Shown here: piece by piece, positions 18,971-28,883 of the stretch
How the letters are laid out: each line of letters begins with the position of its first letter
Position numbering within the stretch: the stretch's first letter is position 1
NCBI GenBank assembly: GCA_963750065.1
Contig: CAVVPK010000034.1
Coordinates: 62,001-126,000 of the forward strand
Origin: CAVSRC01 sp963750065
GTDB lineage: Bacteria > Pseudomonadota > Alphaproteobacteria > Rhizobiales > Kaistiaceae
DNA: 64,000 bases
Reading direction: 5' to 3'
The notes under the pieces: generated by a model
Seen by the model: the letters and a program-made list of their open reading frames with translations, nothing else
Database searches by the model: none
What the model was told of the DNA's origin: nothing
Program-made: the position numbers and the translations under genes

Positions 18971-21145
18971 GTGGCGAAGGCGGCCAATCCCATGAAGACG
19001 GTCGAGGAGCTGAGCGAGGCTGAAGCTACGGCCGAGCTTCAGCGTCTGGCGGCCGAAATCGCCGGCCACGACCGGCGCTATTACGCCGAGGACGCGCCGA
19101 CCGTCTCGGATGCCGACTACGATGCGCTCCGCCGGCGCAATGCGGCCATCGAGGCGCGTTTCCCGCGGCTCAAGCGCGCCGACAGCCCAAGCGAGCGGGT
19201 GGGCGTGGCACCACCGGGCAAGTTCGCGACGGTCCGCCATGCGGTGCCCATGCTGTCGCTGGAGAACGCGTTTTCCGACGACGACGTGCGCGATTTCGCC
19301 GCCCAGATGCACCGCTTCCTCGGCCGGCCCGACGACGAGCCGATCGCGCTTACCGCCGAGCCCAAGATCGACGGCCTGTCGATGTCGCTGCGCTACGAGG
19401 CGGGCAGGCTCAAGCTCGGCGCCACGCGCGGCGACGGCGTCACCGGCGAGGACGTCACCGCCAATGTGCGCACCATCGGCGACATCCCGCACAGCCTTCC
19501 CAGGGGCGTGCCGGAGGTGGTCGAAGTGCGCGGCGAGATCTATCTCGGCAAGACGGATTTCGCAAAAGCTCAACGAGGTGCAGGGAAACGCGGGCAAGCC
19601 GCTCTACGTCAATCCGCGCAACACCGCCGCCGGGTCGCTGCGCCAGAAGAACCCGAAGGTGACGGCCGCCCGGCCGCTGCGCTTCTTCGCCTATGCCTGG
19701 GGCGAGATGAGCGACCATGCCGGCTGAGACCCAGATGGGCATGGTCAAGCTCTTCGCCGACTGGGGCTTCACCATCAATCCGCTGATGCGGCTTTGCGCC
19801 GATGCCGATGAGGCGCTTGCCGCCTATCGCGCCATCGAGAAGCAGCGCGCCAGCCTCGACTACGATATCGACGGCGTCGTCTACAAGGCCGAACTCGCTG
19901 GCGCTACAGGCGCGCCTCGGCCTGCGCACGCGTAGCCCTCGCTGGGCCATCGCCCACAAGTTCCCGGCCGAGAAAGCGACGACCGAGCTCACAGCCATCG
20001 ACATCCAGGTCGGGCGCACCGGCGCGCTCACCCCGGTGGCACGGCTGAAGCCGGTGACGGTCGGCGGCGTGGTGGTCGAGAACGCCACCCTCCACAACGA
20101 GGATTTCATCCGCGGCTTCGGCCGCGACGGCCAGCCCTTGCGCGTCGACGCGGAGGGCAATCCGGTCGATATCCGCGAGGGCGACACGGTCACCATCCAG
20201 CGTGCCGGCGACGTCATCCCGCAGGTGCTCGACGTCGATCTCTCGGCGCGGCCCGAACATGCCGCGCCTTATGCGTTTCCGAAAATCTGTCCGTGCCCGC
20301 TGCAGACGCCCGTGGTGCGCGAGGAGATCGCCACTGGCGGGGAGGGGATCGTGCGCCGCTGTTCGGGCGAGTTCGCTTGTCCCTTCCAGCGCAAGGAACA
20401 CCTGATGCACTTCGTCTCGCGCTCCGCCTTCGACATCGAGGGGCTGGGCGTGAAGCAGATCGCATACTTCTACGACGAGGAGCCCGAGGTGCCGGTGAAG
20501 GCGCCGGCCGATATCTTCACGCTTGGCCGCCGCGACGCCGAGAAGGGCGGCGTGCTCAAGACGCGCGAGGGTTTCGGCGAGGTCTCGGTACGCAACCTCT
20601 TCGCGGCAATCGAGGCGCGGCGCACAATCGCGCTCGAACGCTTCATCAATGCCCTCGGCATCCGCCATGTCGGCGAAACCACGGCGCGCCAGCTCGCCCG
20701 CGCCTATGGCACCTGGCAAGCCTTCCATGATGCGGCGCTGAAGGTCGCCGAGGGCGATATGGTGGCGCGCGCTGAGATGGACGCCATCGACCAGATCGGC
20801 GAGACGGTGGTCGAGGCGATAGCGCGCTATTTCGGTGAGAGCCACAATCGCGCGGTGGTCGAGGCGCTGGTCGGCGAGGTCACCATCAGCGACGCCGAGC
20901 AGGCGGCGACCGAGACGCCGGTCGCCGGCAAGACCGTCGTCTTCACCGGCTCACTGGAGCGCATGAGCCGCGACGAGGCCAAGGCGATGGCCGAGCGGCT
21001 GGGCGCCAAGGTCTCCGGCTCGGTGTCGAAGAAGACCGATCTGGTGGTGGCCGGGCCGGGCGCCGGCTCCAAGCTCAAGGACGCGCAAAAACACGGCGTC
21101 GAGGTCATCGACGAGGCCGGCTGGTTCAAGCTCGTCGGCGAGTGA
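18971..21145 (+). CDS. ligA: LigA, NAD-dependent DNA ligase (three single-base frameshifts)
   Basis: LigA seals nicks using NAD and is essential in most bacteria. The pieces in order are the Ia/adenylation domain with AEPKIDGLS, the OB fold (WAIAHKFPAEKATTELTAI), the zinc finger (CPCP...C), the HhH region and a C-terminal BRCT domain. Single extra bases break the frame near 19564-19567 (a run of A), 19715-19716 (CC) and about 19888-19900. Removing one base at each leaves 723 residues, a normal length, and a continuous family sequence. Because the gene should be essential, I read these as sequence errors. The GTG start has GAGGAG upstream. Confidence 0.93.
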
Positions 21146-21165
21146 ACAGCACGGGGGGGCGAAGC

Positions 21166-21750
21166 ATGACCGGCACGCAGGGCAACGATCCGCACGCCAG
21201 TCCGCTCGATGTCGCGCGGCAGGAGATGCGCCCGCATGAGCGGCTGGTCTGGGCGGATCGGCCGATTGCCAAGGTGCGCGGCGCGCCGGCGATCGGACGC
21301 ATCCTCTTCGGCCTGCTCTTCGGCGGCTTCGCCGTCTTCTGGACCTCGGCCGCCTGGCTGATGACCCGCGGCGTCAGGGACGGCGCCTTCGGCCTGTTCT
21401 TTCCGCTCTTCGGCATACCGTTCATCGCCGTCGGCGCCGGCATCGTCGTTGCCGGGGTCAGGAGCTGGCGCGATGGCGGCGGCACCGTCTACGCCCTTAC
21501 CGAAGAGCGTGTGCTGATCGTCTCCGGCGGGCGAACGCGCACTGTGCGCTCGCTCGATCTCAAGGCGATCCGCGGTGTCGAGCGCGTCGAGGGCGAGGGC
21601 GGTGCCGGCACGATCAACCTGTTGGTCGCCGGCAGCGATACCCTGCGCGAGGTGCTGGCCGGCGTGCCGGACGTAGCGCGCGTCGGCGCCGAGATCGAAC
21701 GCCTGCGCGGGCGCGCGAACGAGCCCGGCGAGGCACCGCCACAGACCTAG
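21166..21750 (+). CDS. Two-helix membrane protein with a PH-like domain, unknown function
   Basis: This 194-residue protein has two hydrophobic helices (about residues 46-66 and 76-98) followed by a soluble beta-rich part (YALTEERVLIVSGGRTRTVRSLDL). That layout resembles bacterial PH-like membrane proteins. I do not recognise a specific family. The ATG at 21166 follows a G-rich stretch; a GTG overlapping the ligA stop at 21142 is an alternative and would couple it to ligA. Confidence 0.65.
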   Translation: MTGTQGNDPHASPLDVARQEMRPHERLVWADRPIAKVRGAPAIGRILFGLLFGGFAVFWTSAAWLMTRGVRDGAFGLFFPLFGIPFIAVGAGIVVAGVRSWRDGGGTVYALTEERVLIVSGGRTRTVRSLDLKAIRGVERVEGEGGAGTINLLVAGSDTLREVLAGVPDVARVGAEIERLRGRANEPGEAPPQT

Positions 21751-21762
21751 AGTCTTCGGCCG

Positions 21763-22743
21763 TCAGTTCGAATCCGAGCCTTCGCGAGCGGACTCGGGAT
21801 CCTCGGTCTCGTGGGGCAGGGCGTTGAGTTCCTGCCATAGGGCATCGGGGATCGGCCATGCGGCCCATTCCAGCGTCTGGGCGATGCGTTCCGGCCGGCT
21901 GACGCCGGCCAGCGTCGATGTCACCCGCTCGTCGCGCAGGGAAAACTGTAGTGCCGCGGCGCCGGTCGGCACATCGTATCGGGCGCAGACCGCCTCGATG
22001 CGGCGGACGGGCGAGAGCATCGCCTCGGTCGGCTCCTGATAGGCATAGCGCGTGCCGGTGTGCGAGCCCTTGGCCAGCACGCCGCTGGCATAGGGCGCGG
22101 CGTTGATCACGGCGATGCCCCTGGCGACGCAGGCGTCGATCATCGGCTCGGCGTTGCGGTTGACGAGCGTGAAGCGGTTGTGGGTGAGAATGGCGTCGAA
22201 GTCCCAATCGGCGAGCAGCGGCATCATCACGTTGACGCCCCCCGCCGCCAGGCCGACGGCTTCCACCAGCCCTTCCTCCTTCATCTTGAAGAGCTGGGCG
22301 AGCGCGCCGCCCGGCCTGGTCACGTCGGCAAGGCTGGAGGCATATTCCGGGTCGTGCAGGTGCATCAGCTGAATATGGTCCAGGCCGAGCGCCTTGAGGC
22401 TGCCTTCCAGAGATCGCCGCGCCCGGTCGCCGTCGAAACGGTCGGTGTCGAAATCGCGGTCGAGCTTGGTGGCGACGACGAAGCCCTCGGGCAGGCCGCC
22501 CATCTCGGCAAGCACCTCGCCGATGCGCTCCTCGCCGCGACCGTGGCCGTAAATGCGCGATGTGTCGATGAAGTTCACCGGCGAGGCGAACATCGCCTTC
22601 AAGGTCGCCTTGGCGCGGTCGGCCTCCACCGCAAAGCCGTAGGCCCCCGGCATGCTGGCGAGCTGCGCCGTGCCGAAGCTCAGCTTCGAGACGACGAGGC
22701 CGGTGCGCCCGAGCGACACCTTTTCAATCTCGCCCACGGGCAT
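21763..22743 (-). CDS. Aldo/keto reductase, D-threo-aldose 1-dehydrogenase type
   Basis: This 326-residue cytoplasmic oxidoreductase is of the aldo/keto reductase fold. The catalytic tetrad is visible as NFIDTSRIYGHG (Asp, Tyr), VATKLD (Lys) and LMHLHDPE (His). The short N terminus and the NRFTLVNRNAEPMID segment resemble the L-fucose / D-threo-aldose dehydrogenase and pyridoxal 4-dehydrogenase group; the substrate is not determined. The start is set by AAGGAGG five bases upstream of the ATG at 22743. It is convergent with the gene ending at 21750. Confidence 0.85.
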   Translation of the reverse strand: MPVGEIEKVSLGRTGLVVSKLSFGTAQLASMPGAYGFAVEADRAKATLKAMFASPVNFIDTSRIYGHGRGEERIGEVLAEMGGLPEGFVVATKLDRDFDTDRFDGDRARRSLEGSLKALGLDHIQLMHLHDPEYASSLADVTRPGGALAQLFKMKEEGLVEAVGLAAGGVNVMMPLLADWDFDAILTHNRFTLVNRNAEPMIDACVARGIAVINAAPYASGVLAKGSHTGTRYAYQEPTEAMLSPVRRIEAVCARYDVPTGAAALQFSLRDERVTSTLAGVSRPERIAQTLEWAAWPIPDALWQELNALPHETEDPESAREGSDSN

Positions 22744-22775
22744 GAATTCCTCCTTGGAATGCCATTCTGATGAGG

Positions 22776-23615
22776 TCAGCACGCCAGCGCGGGGCTGGTT
22801 GCGTGCAGTTCCATGTAGCCGCGGGCAAGGGCTGAGGCCTCCAGCGCGACGATCCTTGCATAATCGGTCAAGGGCCGGAACGCGATCCCGCGCAATAGAA
22901 GCGTCGCCATCGGGGCGCGGGCGTCCGCGTCGGCGAAGGCGTCGGCCAGCGCCTTGCGCATATGCGCGATCTCCGTCGCGTCGGTGGTCCGTGCGGTGAC
23001 GAGGGGCGGCGCCGGCGCCGGGTCGCTCCGGCAGAGAATGCGCGTGCCCGCCAGCGCCGCGGGGCGGTGGCGGGAAAGCAAGGCGTGGAGCACACAGTCC
23101 ATCGCCATCACGTCGGCCGCGCCGGCAAGCATCAGCGCAAGGCTGTTCATGTGGGCGCCGCTCATCTTGACGTCGGCGAAGAACCGCCCGTCGCGGCTCA
23201 GCGGCGCCACCAGGGCGCGCAGCGCATTGGTGCCGGAGTGGGAATTGAAGCCGTTGACGACGCAGGTGCCGCCGCGGAGGTCGTCCAGCGTCCGGGCCGC
23301 TGAGTTGGCCGGTACGAGGACGACGCTCAGGTAATCGGACCCTTCGCAGCCGGCGGCGTCATATTGCGGCGTGGCGAGCACCGTCAGGCAATCGGCGAAG
23401 CCGTAGACCACGTCATAGCCGCAGCACTGGCCGATGAGCAGGCGGGGATCGCTCAGCAAAGCGGGCACGGGCCGGCCGCGGGTTAGGCGCGACGGAACGT
23501 CGGCGATCCCCTGGCCGCCAAGATGGCGGGCGATGACCGTCCACAGGGCATTCTGTGCGGCGCGCGTTTCCGGCAGTTCGTACCAGGGCAGGCAGGCGAG
23601 GCGGGGGCCGGGCAC
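22776..23615 (-). CDS. PhnD-like substrate-binding protein without a signal peptide
   Basis: This 279-residue protein has the type 2 periplasmic binding fold of the PhnD family (phosphonate/phosphite binding): LACLPWYELPET at the start, GQCCGYDVVYG, and the hinge segment GGTCVVNGFNSHSGTNALRAL. No signal peptide is present, which is unusual for a transporter component. No permease or ATPase lies next to it. It may be a cytoplasmic ligand-binding relative. It starts 14 bases after pepP in the same direction, so the two are probably co-transcribed. Confidence 0.75.
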   Translation of the reverse strand: MPGPRLACLPWYELPETRAAQNALWTVIARHLGGQGIADVPSRLTRGRPVPALLSDPRLLIGQCCGYDVVYGFADCLTVLATPQYDAAGCEGSDYLSVVLVPANSAARTLDDLRGGTCVVNGFNSHSGTNALRALVAPLSRDGRFFADVKMSGAHMNSLALMLAGAADVMAMDCVLHALLSRHRPAALAGTRILCRSDPAPAPPLVTARTTDATEIAHMRKALADAFADADARAPMATLLLRGIAFRPLTDYARIVALEASALARGYMELHATSPALAC

Positions 23616-23629
23616 CGGGCCGTCGCGCC

Positions 23630-25462
23630 TCAGGCCAGCGGTCGGCAGGCGTCGGCGAGCCAGCCCCGTTCGTCGCCGTCGAGCAGATGACCGAGCCTGC
23701 CGGGCAGGCTAGCGTGATAGGCGTCGAGCCAGTCGATCTCCTGCTGGCTCATCAGTGCCGGTTCGATCAGCCGCCGGTCGATGGGGGCGAAGGTGATCGT
23801 CTCGAAGCCCAGCATCGGCCGGTCGCCGCCTTCGATCTCCTCTGCCGGGGTGACCACGATCAGGTTCTCGATGCGGATGCCGTAGGCGCCGGTCTTGTAG
23901 TAGCCGGGCTCGTCGGAAAGGATCATGCCGGCTTCCAGCGGCACCGTGCCGAGCTTGGAGATGCGCGCCGGCCCCTCATGGACGTTGAGGAAGGAGCCGA
24001 TGCCGTGGCCGGTGCCGTGGTCGAAGTCGAGTCCCGCCTGCCATAACCACTGCCGCGCCAGCGTGTCGATCTGGGCGCCGCTGGTGCCGGCGGGGAAGCG
24101 TGCCATGGCCACCGCCAGATGGCCCTTGAGCACACGGGTGAAACGGTCGCGCATCTCATCCGTCGGCGTGCCGACGGCAATCGTGCGGGTGATGTCGGTG
24201 GTGCCGTCGCGATACTGGGCGCCGGAATCGACAAGGTAGAGCGTGTCGGGCGCAATTCGGCGCGTCGTCTTCGGCGACACGCGATAGTGGGGAAGCGCGG
24301 CGTTGGGGCCGACGCCGGAGATCGTGTCGAAGGAGAGGTCGACCAGCTCCGAGCCGTCGGCTGCAGCGGTTTCGGCGCGGAGAGCGCTGAGCTTCTCGGC
24401 CGCCCCGATCTCGTCCACGGTGCCGGTCGGCCCGACCTTATCCATCCAGGCAAGGAAGCGCACCATCGCGGCGCCGTCGCGGATATGGGCGCGGCGGGCG
24501 CCGGCAAGCTCCACCGGGTTCTTGCGCGCCTTGGGCAGCACCGCCGGATCGGCGGCCTCGGTGATGGTTCCGCCGGCGTCCCTTATGGCGGTGGCGATGG
24601 CGTCGGCGGTCGTTGCCGGGTCGAGCATCACCTTGGCGCCGGCCTTGCCGAGTGCCGCCAAGCTTGCCGCGAGCGCCGAAGGCTCGCGGACTTCGGCAAG
24701 TTCGGAAAGCGCATCGCGCACGGCGTTGGAGAGCTTGCGCCCGTCGATGAACAGCGTCGGCTTGCCCTCCTTCGGCAGGACGGCGAAGGCCAGCGTCACC
24801 GGATTATGGGCGATGTCGCTGCCGCGGATGTTGAACGTCCAGGCGATGGAATCGGTCAGCCCCATCACAGCCGCGTCGGCGTGTCTCTCGGCGATGGCAT
24901 CCTGCAGGCGGGCGATCTTGTCGGCGGCGGCTTCGCCGGAAAACTCTGTCGGGTGCAGCGCCACGGCGCCCAGCGGCGCCGCCGGCCGGTCGCTCCACAG
25001 CCGGTCCAGCGGATTGTCCTCGACGGCCACGAAGTCGGCCTCGGCTGCCTTGCAGGTCTGGGTGAAGCGGCGCACCTCGGCAACCGTCATCAGCCACGGG
25101 TCGTAGCCGATGCGGTCGCCCGTCTTGAGATGGGCGGCGAGCCATGTCAGCGGCGGATTGTCGATCAGATGCTCGGGCGCAAACAGCGCCGCATCGGTCT
25201 CGGCGCGCACCTGCAATGTGTAGCGGCCGTCGACGAAGATCGCTGCCTCACCGGCAAGAACGATCGCCGTACCGGCCGATCCTTTAAACCCTGTTAACCA
25301 TGCCAGGCGTTCCGCCGAAGGCGGCAGGTACTCGCTCTGGTGCTCGTCGGCATGGGGAATGATGAAGCCGGCGAGGCCGGCCTTTGCCAATTCCTTGCGC
25401 AGCTGTGCCAGCCGCGCGCCTTGGCCGGTCGTACCGTCCGGCGCGGTTTTTGTGTCGTTCAT
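23630..25462 (-). CDS. pepP: Xaa-Pro aminopeptidase (M24B)
   Basis: This 610-residue metallopeptidase removes N-terminal residues ahead of proline. It has two creatinase-like N-terminal domains (GFIIPHADEHQSEYLPP and a repeat) and the pita-bread catalytic domain. Metal ligands are seen in LVDSGAQYRDGTTDITRT, FDHGTGHGIGSFLNVHEGP, ILSDEPGYY and GIRIENL. The three-domain size fits the long bacterial and eukaryotic aminopeptidase P form. It is divergent from the DUF1127 gene, with 226 bases between them. Confidence 0.93.
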   Translation of the reverse strand: MNDTKTAPDGTTGQGARLAQLRKELAKAGLAGFIIPHADEHQSEYLPPSAERLAWLTGFKGSAGTAIVLAGEAAIFVDGRYTLQVRAETDAALFAPEHLIDNPPLTWLAAHLKTGDRIGYDPWLMTVAEVRRFTQTCKAAEADFVAVEDNPLDRLWSDRPAAPLGAVALHPTEFSGEAAADKIARLQDAIAERHADAAVMGLTDSIAWTFNIRGSDIAHNPVTLAFAVLPKEGKPTLFIDGRKLSNAVRDALSELAEVREPSALAASLAALGKAGAKVMLDPATTADAIATAIRDAGGTITEAADPAVLPKARKNPVELAGARRAHIRDGAAMVRFLAWMDKVGPTGTVDEIGAAEKLSALRAETAAADGSELVDLSFDTISGVGPNAALPHYRVSPKTTRRIAPDTLYLVDSGAQYRDGTTDITRTIAVGTPTDEMRDRFTRVLKGHLAVAMARFPAGTSGAQIDTLARQWLWQAGLDFDHGTGHGIGSFLNVHEGPARISKLGTVPLEAGMILSDEPGYYKTGAYGIRIENLIVVTPAEEIEGGDRPMLGFETITFAPIDRRLIEPALMSQQEIDWLDAYHASLPGRLGHLLDGDERGWLADACRPLA

Positions 25463-25688
25463 GGCTCTTTACTAGAGGCTGCCGCCCCCGCCTTCAATGG
25501 AGCCGTGCGCGCTTGCCTCGCGGGCATCGGCTGATGCGAAATTGTGCATTGCGACAATTACGTCAAATTCGTGACGCACCGCAATAAGTGCATGTCTGTC
25601 ATGCCTTTGCGACAGTTCTCTCGTAAGGCGTAGAGCGCTACCTCGGTGGCGCTGGGGAGAGCGAATCGAAACCGGAAGTTGGGCAGCG

Positions 25689-25940
25689 ATGCCGTATGAG
25701 ACTTCCCACTTGCAGGAGCCAGCCATGGCGACGACGACATTCGGCGATGTCCGCAACCGCACCGCGCCGCCACGGAGCATTCTCCGGCGTGCGATGGCGC
25801 ACATGATCGTAGCGCGAGAAGCCCAGGCCCGCCGGCGGGTGAATGTCTATCTGCTCGGCCTCGACGATGCGACGCTTGCTGCGCTCGGCTACGACCGCAA
25901 CGTGCTCGACGATGCCGGCCGCGGCCTGGCGCCGATCTAG
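25689..25940 (+). CDS. DUF1127 small basic protein
   Basis: This 83-residue protein has the C-terminal DUF1127 (YjiS-like) pattern: an Arg-rich helix (MIVAREAQARRRVNVYLLGLD) followed by DATLAALGYDRNVLDD. Such proteins are abundant in alphaproteobacteria; some affect RNA turnover and phosphate or carbon metabolism, but the role here is unknown. The start could also be the ATG 12 codons later (MATTTFGDV), which has GGAGCC upstream. Confidence 0.8.
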   Translation: MPYETSHLQEPAMATTTFGDVRNRTAPPRSILRRAMAHMIVAREAQARRRVNVYLLGLDDATLAALGYDRNVLDDAGRGLAPI

Positions 25941-25984
25941 GACGGCGCCGGCCACTTGGGCAGGACTCGCGGCTCGGTCAACCT

Positions 25985-26115
25985 TCCCTTTTTGGGGAGG
26001 TCGAAATGCCGAAGGCATTTCGGGAAGGGGTATTTCACTGCAAATGCCCAGACCCCTCCCCAAAACCACTACGCGGTTTTGACCCTCCCTCAAGGGGAGG
26101 GTTGGGGAGTTTGTG
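25985..26115. repeat. Intergenic palindromic repeat block
   Basis: The block lies between the DUF1127 gene and prmA. It contains the hairpin CGAAATGCC-GAA-GGCATTTCG, then CCCCTCCCC and CCCTCCCTCAAGGGGAGGG-type stems. This is the mosaic hairpin repeat style common between genes in Hyphomicrobiales. It also lies where the DUF1127 and prmA transcripts meet, so it may help end both. Confidence 0.6.
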
Positions 26116-26131
26116 GCACCGCAGCGCCAAC

Positions 26132-26950
26132 TCAACTCTGCCCCACTTTCTTTTGCGGCCGTCTCAGCACCAGCGTCAGCCAGCCCTCGACGATCAGCGA
26201 GTGCGCCAGCACCAGCCCGGTCAGGCGATAGGTGGCGAGGATCCGGGCGCGCTGCGCCGGCAGGAGCCCCGACAGGATCACCGTGCCGCCGGGCGCCACG
26301 GCACGGCGGATCGCCGGGGCGAGCGCGGCCAGCGGCCCGGCGAGGATGTTGGCGACGACAAGATCGTAGGGCGCGCGCTCGGCGAAGGCGCGCCCGGTCA
26401 GTCCCGCCGCGGTGACGATGCGCACGAAGGCGGCAACGCCGTTCAGGCGCACATTCTCGTCGGCGACGCGGGTGGCCACCGGGTCGATGTCGCTGGCCAA
26501 TACGCGCGCCTTGGCAAGCTTCGCCAGCGCGATGGCGAGGACGCCGGAGCCGGTGCCGATGTCGAGCGCGTTCACGATCGGTCGAGTCTTCGCCTCCCGC
26601 TCGATGGCGATGAGGCAGCCGATGGTGGTGCCGTGATGGCCGGTGCCGAAGGCCTGGCCGGCCTCGATCTCGAGGCCCAGGTCGTTCGGCTTCACCCGGT
26701 CGCGGTCGTGTGCGCCAAAAACCAGGAAGCGGCCGGCACGCACCGGCTTCAGTCCTTGCAGGCTCTTCGCCACCCAGTCGGTTTCCGGCAGCGCGGCGAT
26801 GGTGAAGCGGCCGAAACGGGCGAGGGCCGCGCGCTGGGCTTTGTCCGGCGCCTCGTCGAAATAGACGATCACCTCCCAGCGGCCGGGCGCGACCTCGCTG
26901 GCGTCGACGGTGCGCTCGCCGAGCAGCGGGTCTTCGGCGATGGCCGCCAT
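26132..26950 (-). CDS. prmA: PrmA, ribosomal protein L11 methyltransferase (N terminus possibly frameshifted)
   Basis: PrmA trimethylates ribosomal protein L11 using SAM. The C-terminal Rossmann domain carries IEAGQAFGTGHHGTT, LDIGTGSGVLAIALAK and the NILAGPL catalytic motif. WVAKSLQGLKPVRAGRFLVFG is the conserved segment before it. From the ATG at 26950 the protein has 272 residues and lacks about 17 family N-terminal residues. They are encoded upstream (TALPEDKAIAL), but the next ATG, at 27000, is one base out of frame. A one-base deletion near 26985 would explain this and give 289 residues, the usual length. Confidence 0.93.
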   Translation of the reverse strand: MAAIAEDPLLGERTVDASEVAPGRWEVIVYFDEAPDKAQRAALARFGRFTIAALPETDWVAKSLQGLKPVRAGRFLVFGAHDRDRVKPNDLGLEIEAGQAFGTGHHGTTIGCLIAIEREAKTRPIVNALDIGTGSGVLAIALAKLAKARVLASDIDPVATRVADENVRLNGVAAFVRIVTAAGLTGRAFAERAPYDLVVANILAGPLAALAPAIRRAVAPGGTVILSGLLPAQRARILATYRLTGLVLAHSLIVEGWLTLVLRRPQKKVGQS

Positions 26951-27319
26951 CAGGGCGATGGCCTTGTCTTCGGGGAGGGCGGTCTGGCGGTCGTGCTCAT
27001 CGGAAGCGCCAAGAACGCCATCCCGCCGCGCTCGTCAACCGGGCGATCTTACCGCATTGGCGATGATGACGGCAGATCCGCCAGCGACGATCACCGCTTC
27101 GAGGTCTCGGTGTCCTCGCAACGCGCTTGATGCAGAAGAAGGAGGCCGCGAGTTCGGGGACGGTGCAGACCGGGTGTGCCACGCGGCCGCAACGCGGCGG
27201 CCGGCATTGCGGCTGCGAGACCCTTCGGGACCAAGCGAAGGGGGGCTTGAAACAGAAGAAGGACGCCGCGGCGGGGCGGGGAGGCGGCCGCGGCGTCCTC
27301 TGTGGGCCGGCTCGAGGGA
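26951..27319. other. Intergenic region between prmA and the DegP-type gene
   Basis: This stretch of 369 bases holds the probable prmA start region (to about 27000) and the hairpin that ends the protease transcript. I see no convincing gene in the middle part, which has inverted-repeat-like GC-rich words (GCGGCCGCAACGCGGCGGCC). Confidence 0.5.
27249..27298 (-). terminator. Rho-independent terminator of the DegP-type gene
   Basis: On the minus strand GGACGCCGCGGC pairs perfectly with GCCGCGGCGTCC (12 bp, 14-base loop) and is followed by TTCTTCTGTTTC. It lies 21 bases after the protease stop. Confidence 0.75.
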
Positions 27320-28520
27320 CTAGGCCGGCGGGTTTTGCTGCTGGTTCGGCATGTCGCCGAGCGTCAGCGTGATGGTCTTGGACTTGCCCTTCGAGAGCAC
27401 GTCGAGCTTGACCGAGGTCCCCGGCGCCAGTCCGGCGATGTCCTGCGCCAGCATGCGCGGGTCCTTCACGGTGGTGCCGTTGACGGCGGTGATGACGTCG
27501 CCGGCATGGATGCCGGCCTTCGCCGCCGGGCCGCCCGGCTCAGGGGTGGCGACCAGCGCGCCTTCCGCCTGCTTCATGCCCAGGCTGTCGGCGATCGGCT
27601 GGGTGACGTCCTGCACCTGCACGCCGATCCAGCCGCGCGTGACATGGCCGTGCGCCTCAAGCTGGGCGACGATCGGTCTGGCGGTGTTGGCCGGCACGTC
27701 GAAGCCGATGCCGACCGAGCCGCCCGACGGTGTGTAGATGGCGTCGTTGATGCCGACGACGTTGCCGTTCATGTCGAAGGTCGGACCGCCCGAATTGCCG
27801 CGATTGATCGGCGCGTCGATCTGCAGGTAGTTGTCGTAGGTGCTCATGTTGATGTTGCGGCCGAGCGCCGAGACGATGCCGGCGGTGGCGGTGTTGCCGA
27901 GGCCGAACGGGTTGCCGATGGCCACCACCCAGTCGCCGACGCGCGGCATCTGGTTCGGCGAACTTGACGTAGGTGAAGTTGCTGCCGCCATCGACCTTGA
28001 GCAGGGCGACGTCGGTGCCCGGATCGGTGCCGACGACGTGCGCCTTGTAGACCTTGCCGTCGCTGGTGGTGACCTGAACCTTCAGGGCGTGGTCGACCAC
28101 GTGGTTGGCGGTGACGACATAGCCGTCGGACGAGATGAAGAAGCCGGAGCCTTCACCGACCAGGCGCTGGCTGCCCTGCGGCATCTGCGGAACGTTGGGC
28201 ATGCCGAAGGGCGCGAACGGGTTGAACGGCACGACGTTGTTGCCGCTGCTGCTGTTCATGCTCACCGGCTGCTCGATCTGCACCCTCACCGACACGACCG
28301 CCGGACGCACGCTGGCGATCAGGTTGGCGAAGCCGCTGACCGAATTGGCGGCCTGTATCGCCGGAGCGACGGTCGCCGCATCGGCATTGGCGGTGAGGGC
28401 GGGGAGTTCGGCGCCGACGGCGCCGAGCGCCACCAGTGCGATGGCGGCAACCGAGGTGAGCAGGGTCAAACGGCGGCGTGCATGCGGATCGGGTGCGGGC
28501 GAATTGGTATTCCGGGTCAT
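27320..28520 (-). CDS. DegP/MucD-type periplasmic serine protease (one frameshift)
   Basis: This is an HtrA-family protease that degrades misfolded envelope proteins. The N terminus has a basic start and one hydrophobic stretch (LLTSVAAIALVALGAVGA), so it is exported or anchored. The triad is visible: TANHVVDHA (His), TDVALLKV (Asp) and INRGNSGGPTF (Ser). A single PDZ domain follows (GWIGVQVQDVTQ to the end), so it is shorter than two-PDZ DegP. An extra base near 27951-27962 breaks the frame; without it the protein has 399 residues. GGAGG precedes the ATG. Confidence 0.92.
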
Positions 28521-28883
28521 GGGTAGCCTCCATCACGAGAAGACCCCGGTGGGGGGTTGCCCCCATTACTTGTCGCTCGCGGCTTACAGGCGCCTGTCCG
28601 CCGCATGAAAACTTGGACAGGTTGCAAAGCTTACAGTTTCCTGTCTGCGGCATGAATTCTTGGACAGGTTCGACGGCAAAACCGCGGCATTTCCTTCCCG
28701 CTGCTGCCGTTGGGACGAATCGTCCCGGCGGCAGCCGTTTCCACGCCGCAAAACCGTCCTAGCTCGACCGCCATCGGCCCCGCGAAGACCGTGTTGATCG
28801 TCGCGCTGCCCTGTGAGGCGACACAGTCAAACGGTCCGGCAGCGCGCGTGCGCCGCCGGCACTTCAGGGAAGGAGCTCCAATC
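28521..28883. other. Divergent intergenic region before the protease and the first sugar importer
   Basis: This 363-base region separates the divergent protease and importer genes. It holds the two operator-like repeats described separately and the importer leader with GGAAGGAG just before the ATG at 28884. No gene was found in it. Confidence 0.6.
28582..28670. promoter_or_regulatory. Two 42-base imperfect direct repeats with ACAG-N4-CTGT palindromes
   Basis: Copies at 28582-28623 and 28629-28670 share GCTTACAG, CCTGTC, GCATGAA and CTTGGACAGGTT. Each contains ACAG-N4-CTGT (ACAGGCGCCTGT at 28586 and ACAGTTTCCTGT at 28633), spaced 47 bases apart. The tandem copies lie 62-150 bases upstream of the protease start, as expected for a repressor or activator site. 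The regulator is unknown. Confidence 0.55.

Noticed and set aside
25284..25302. Second TTAA...TTAACCAT sequence resembling a CtrA site
   Set aside because: It lies inside the pepP coding sequence, with no promoter nearby, so it is probably chance.
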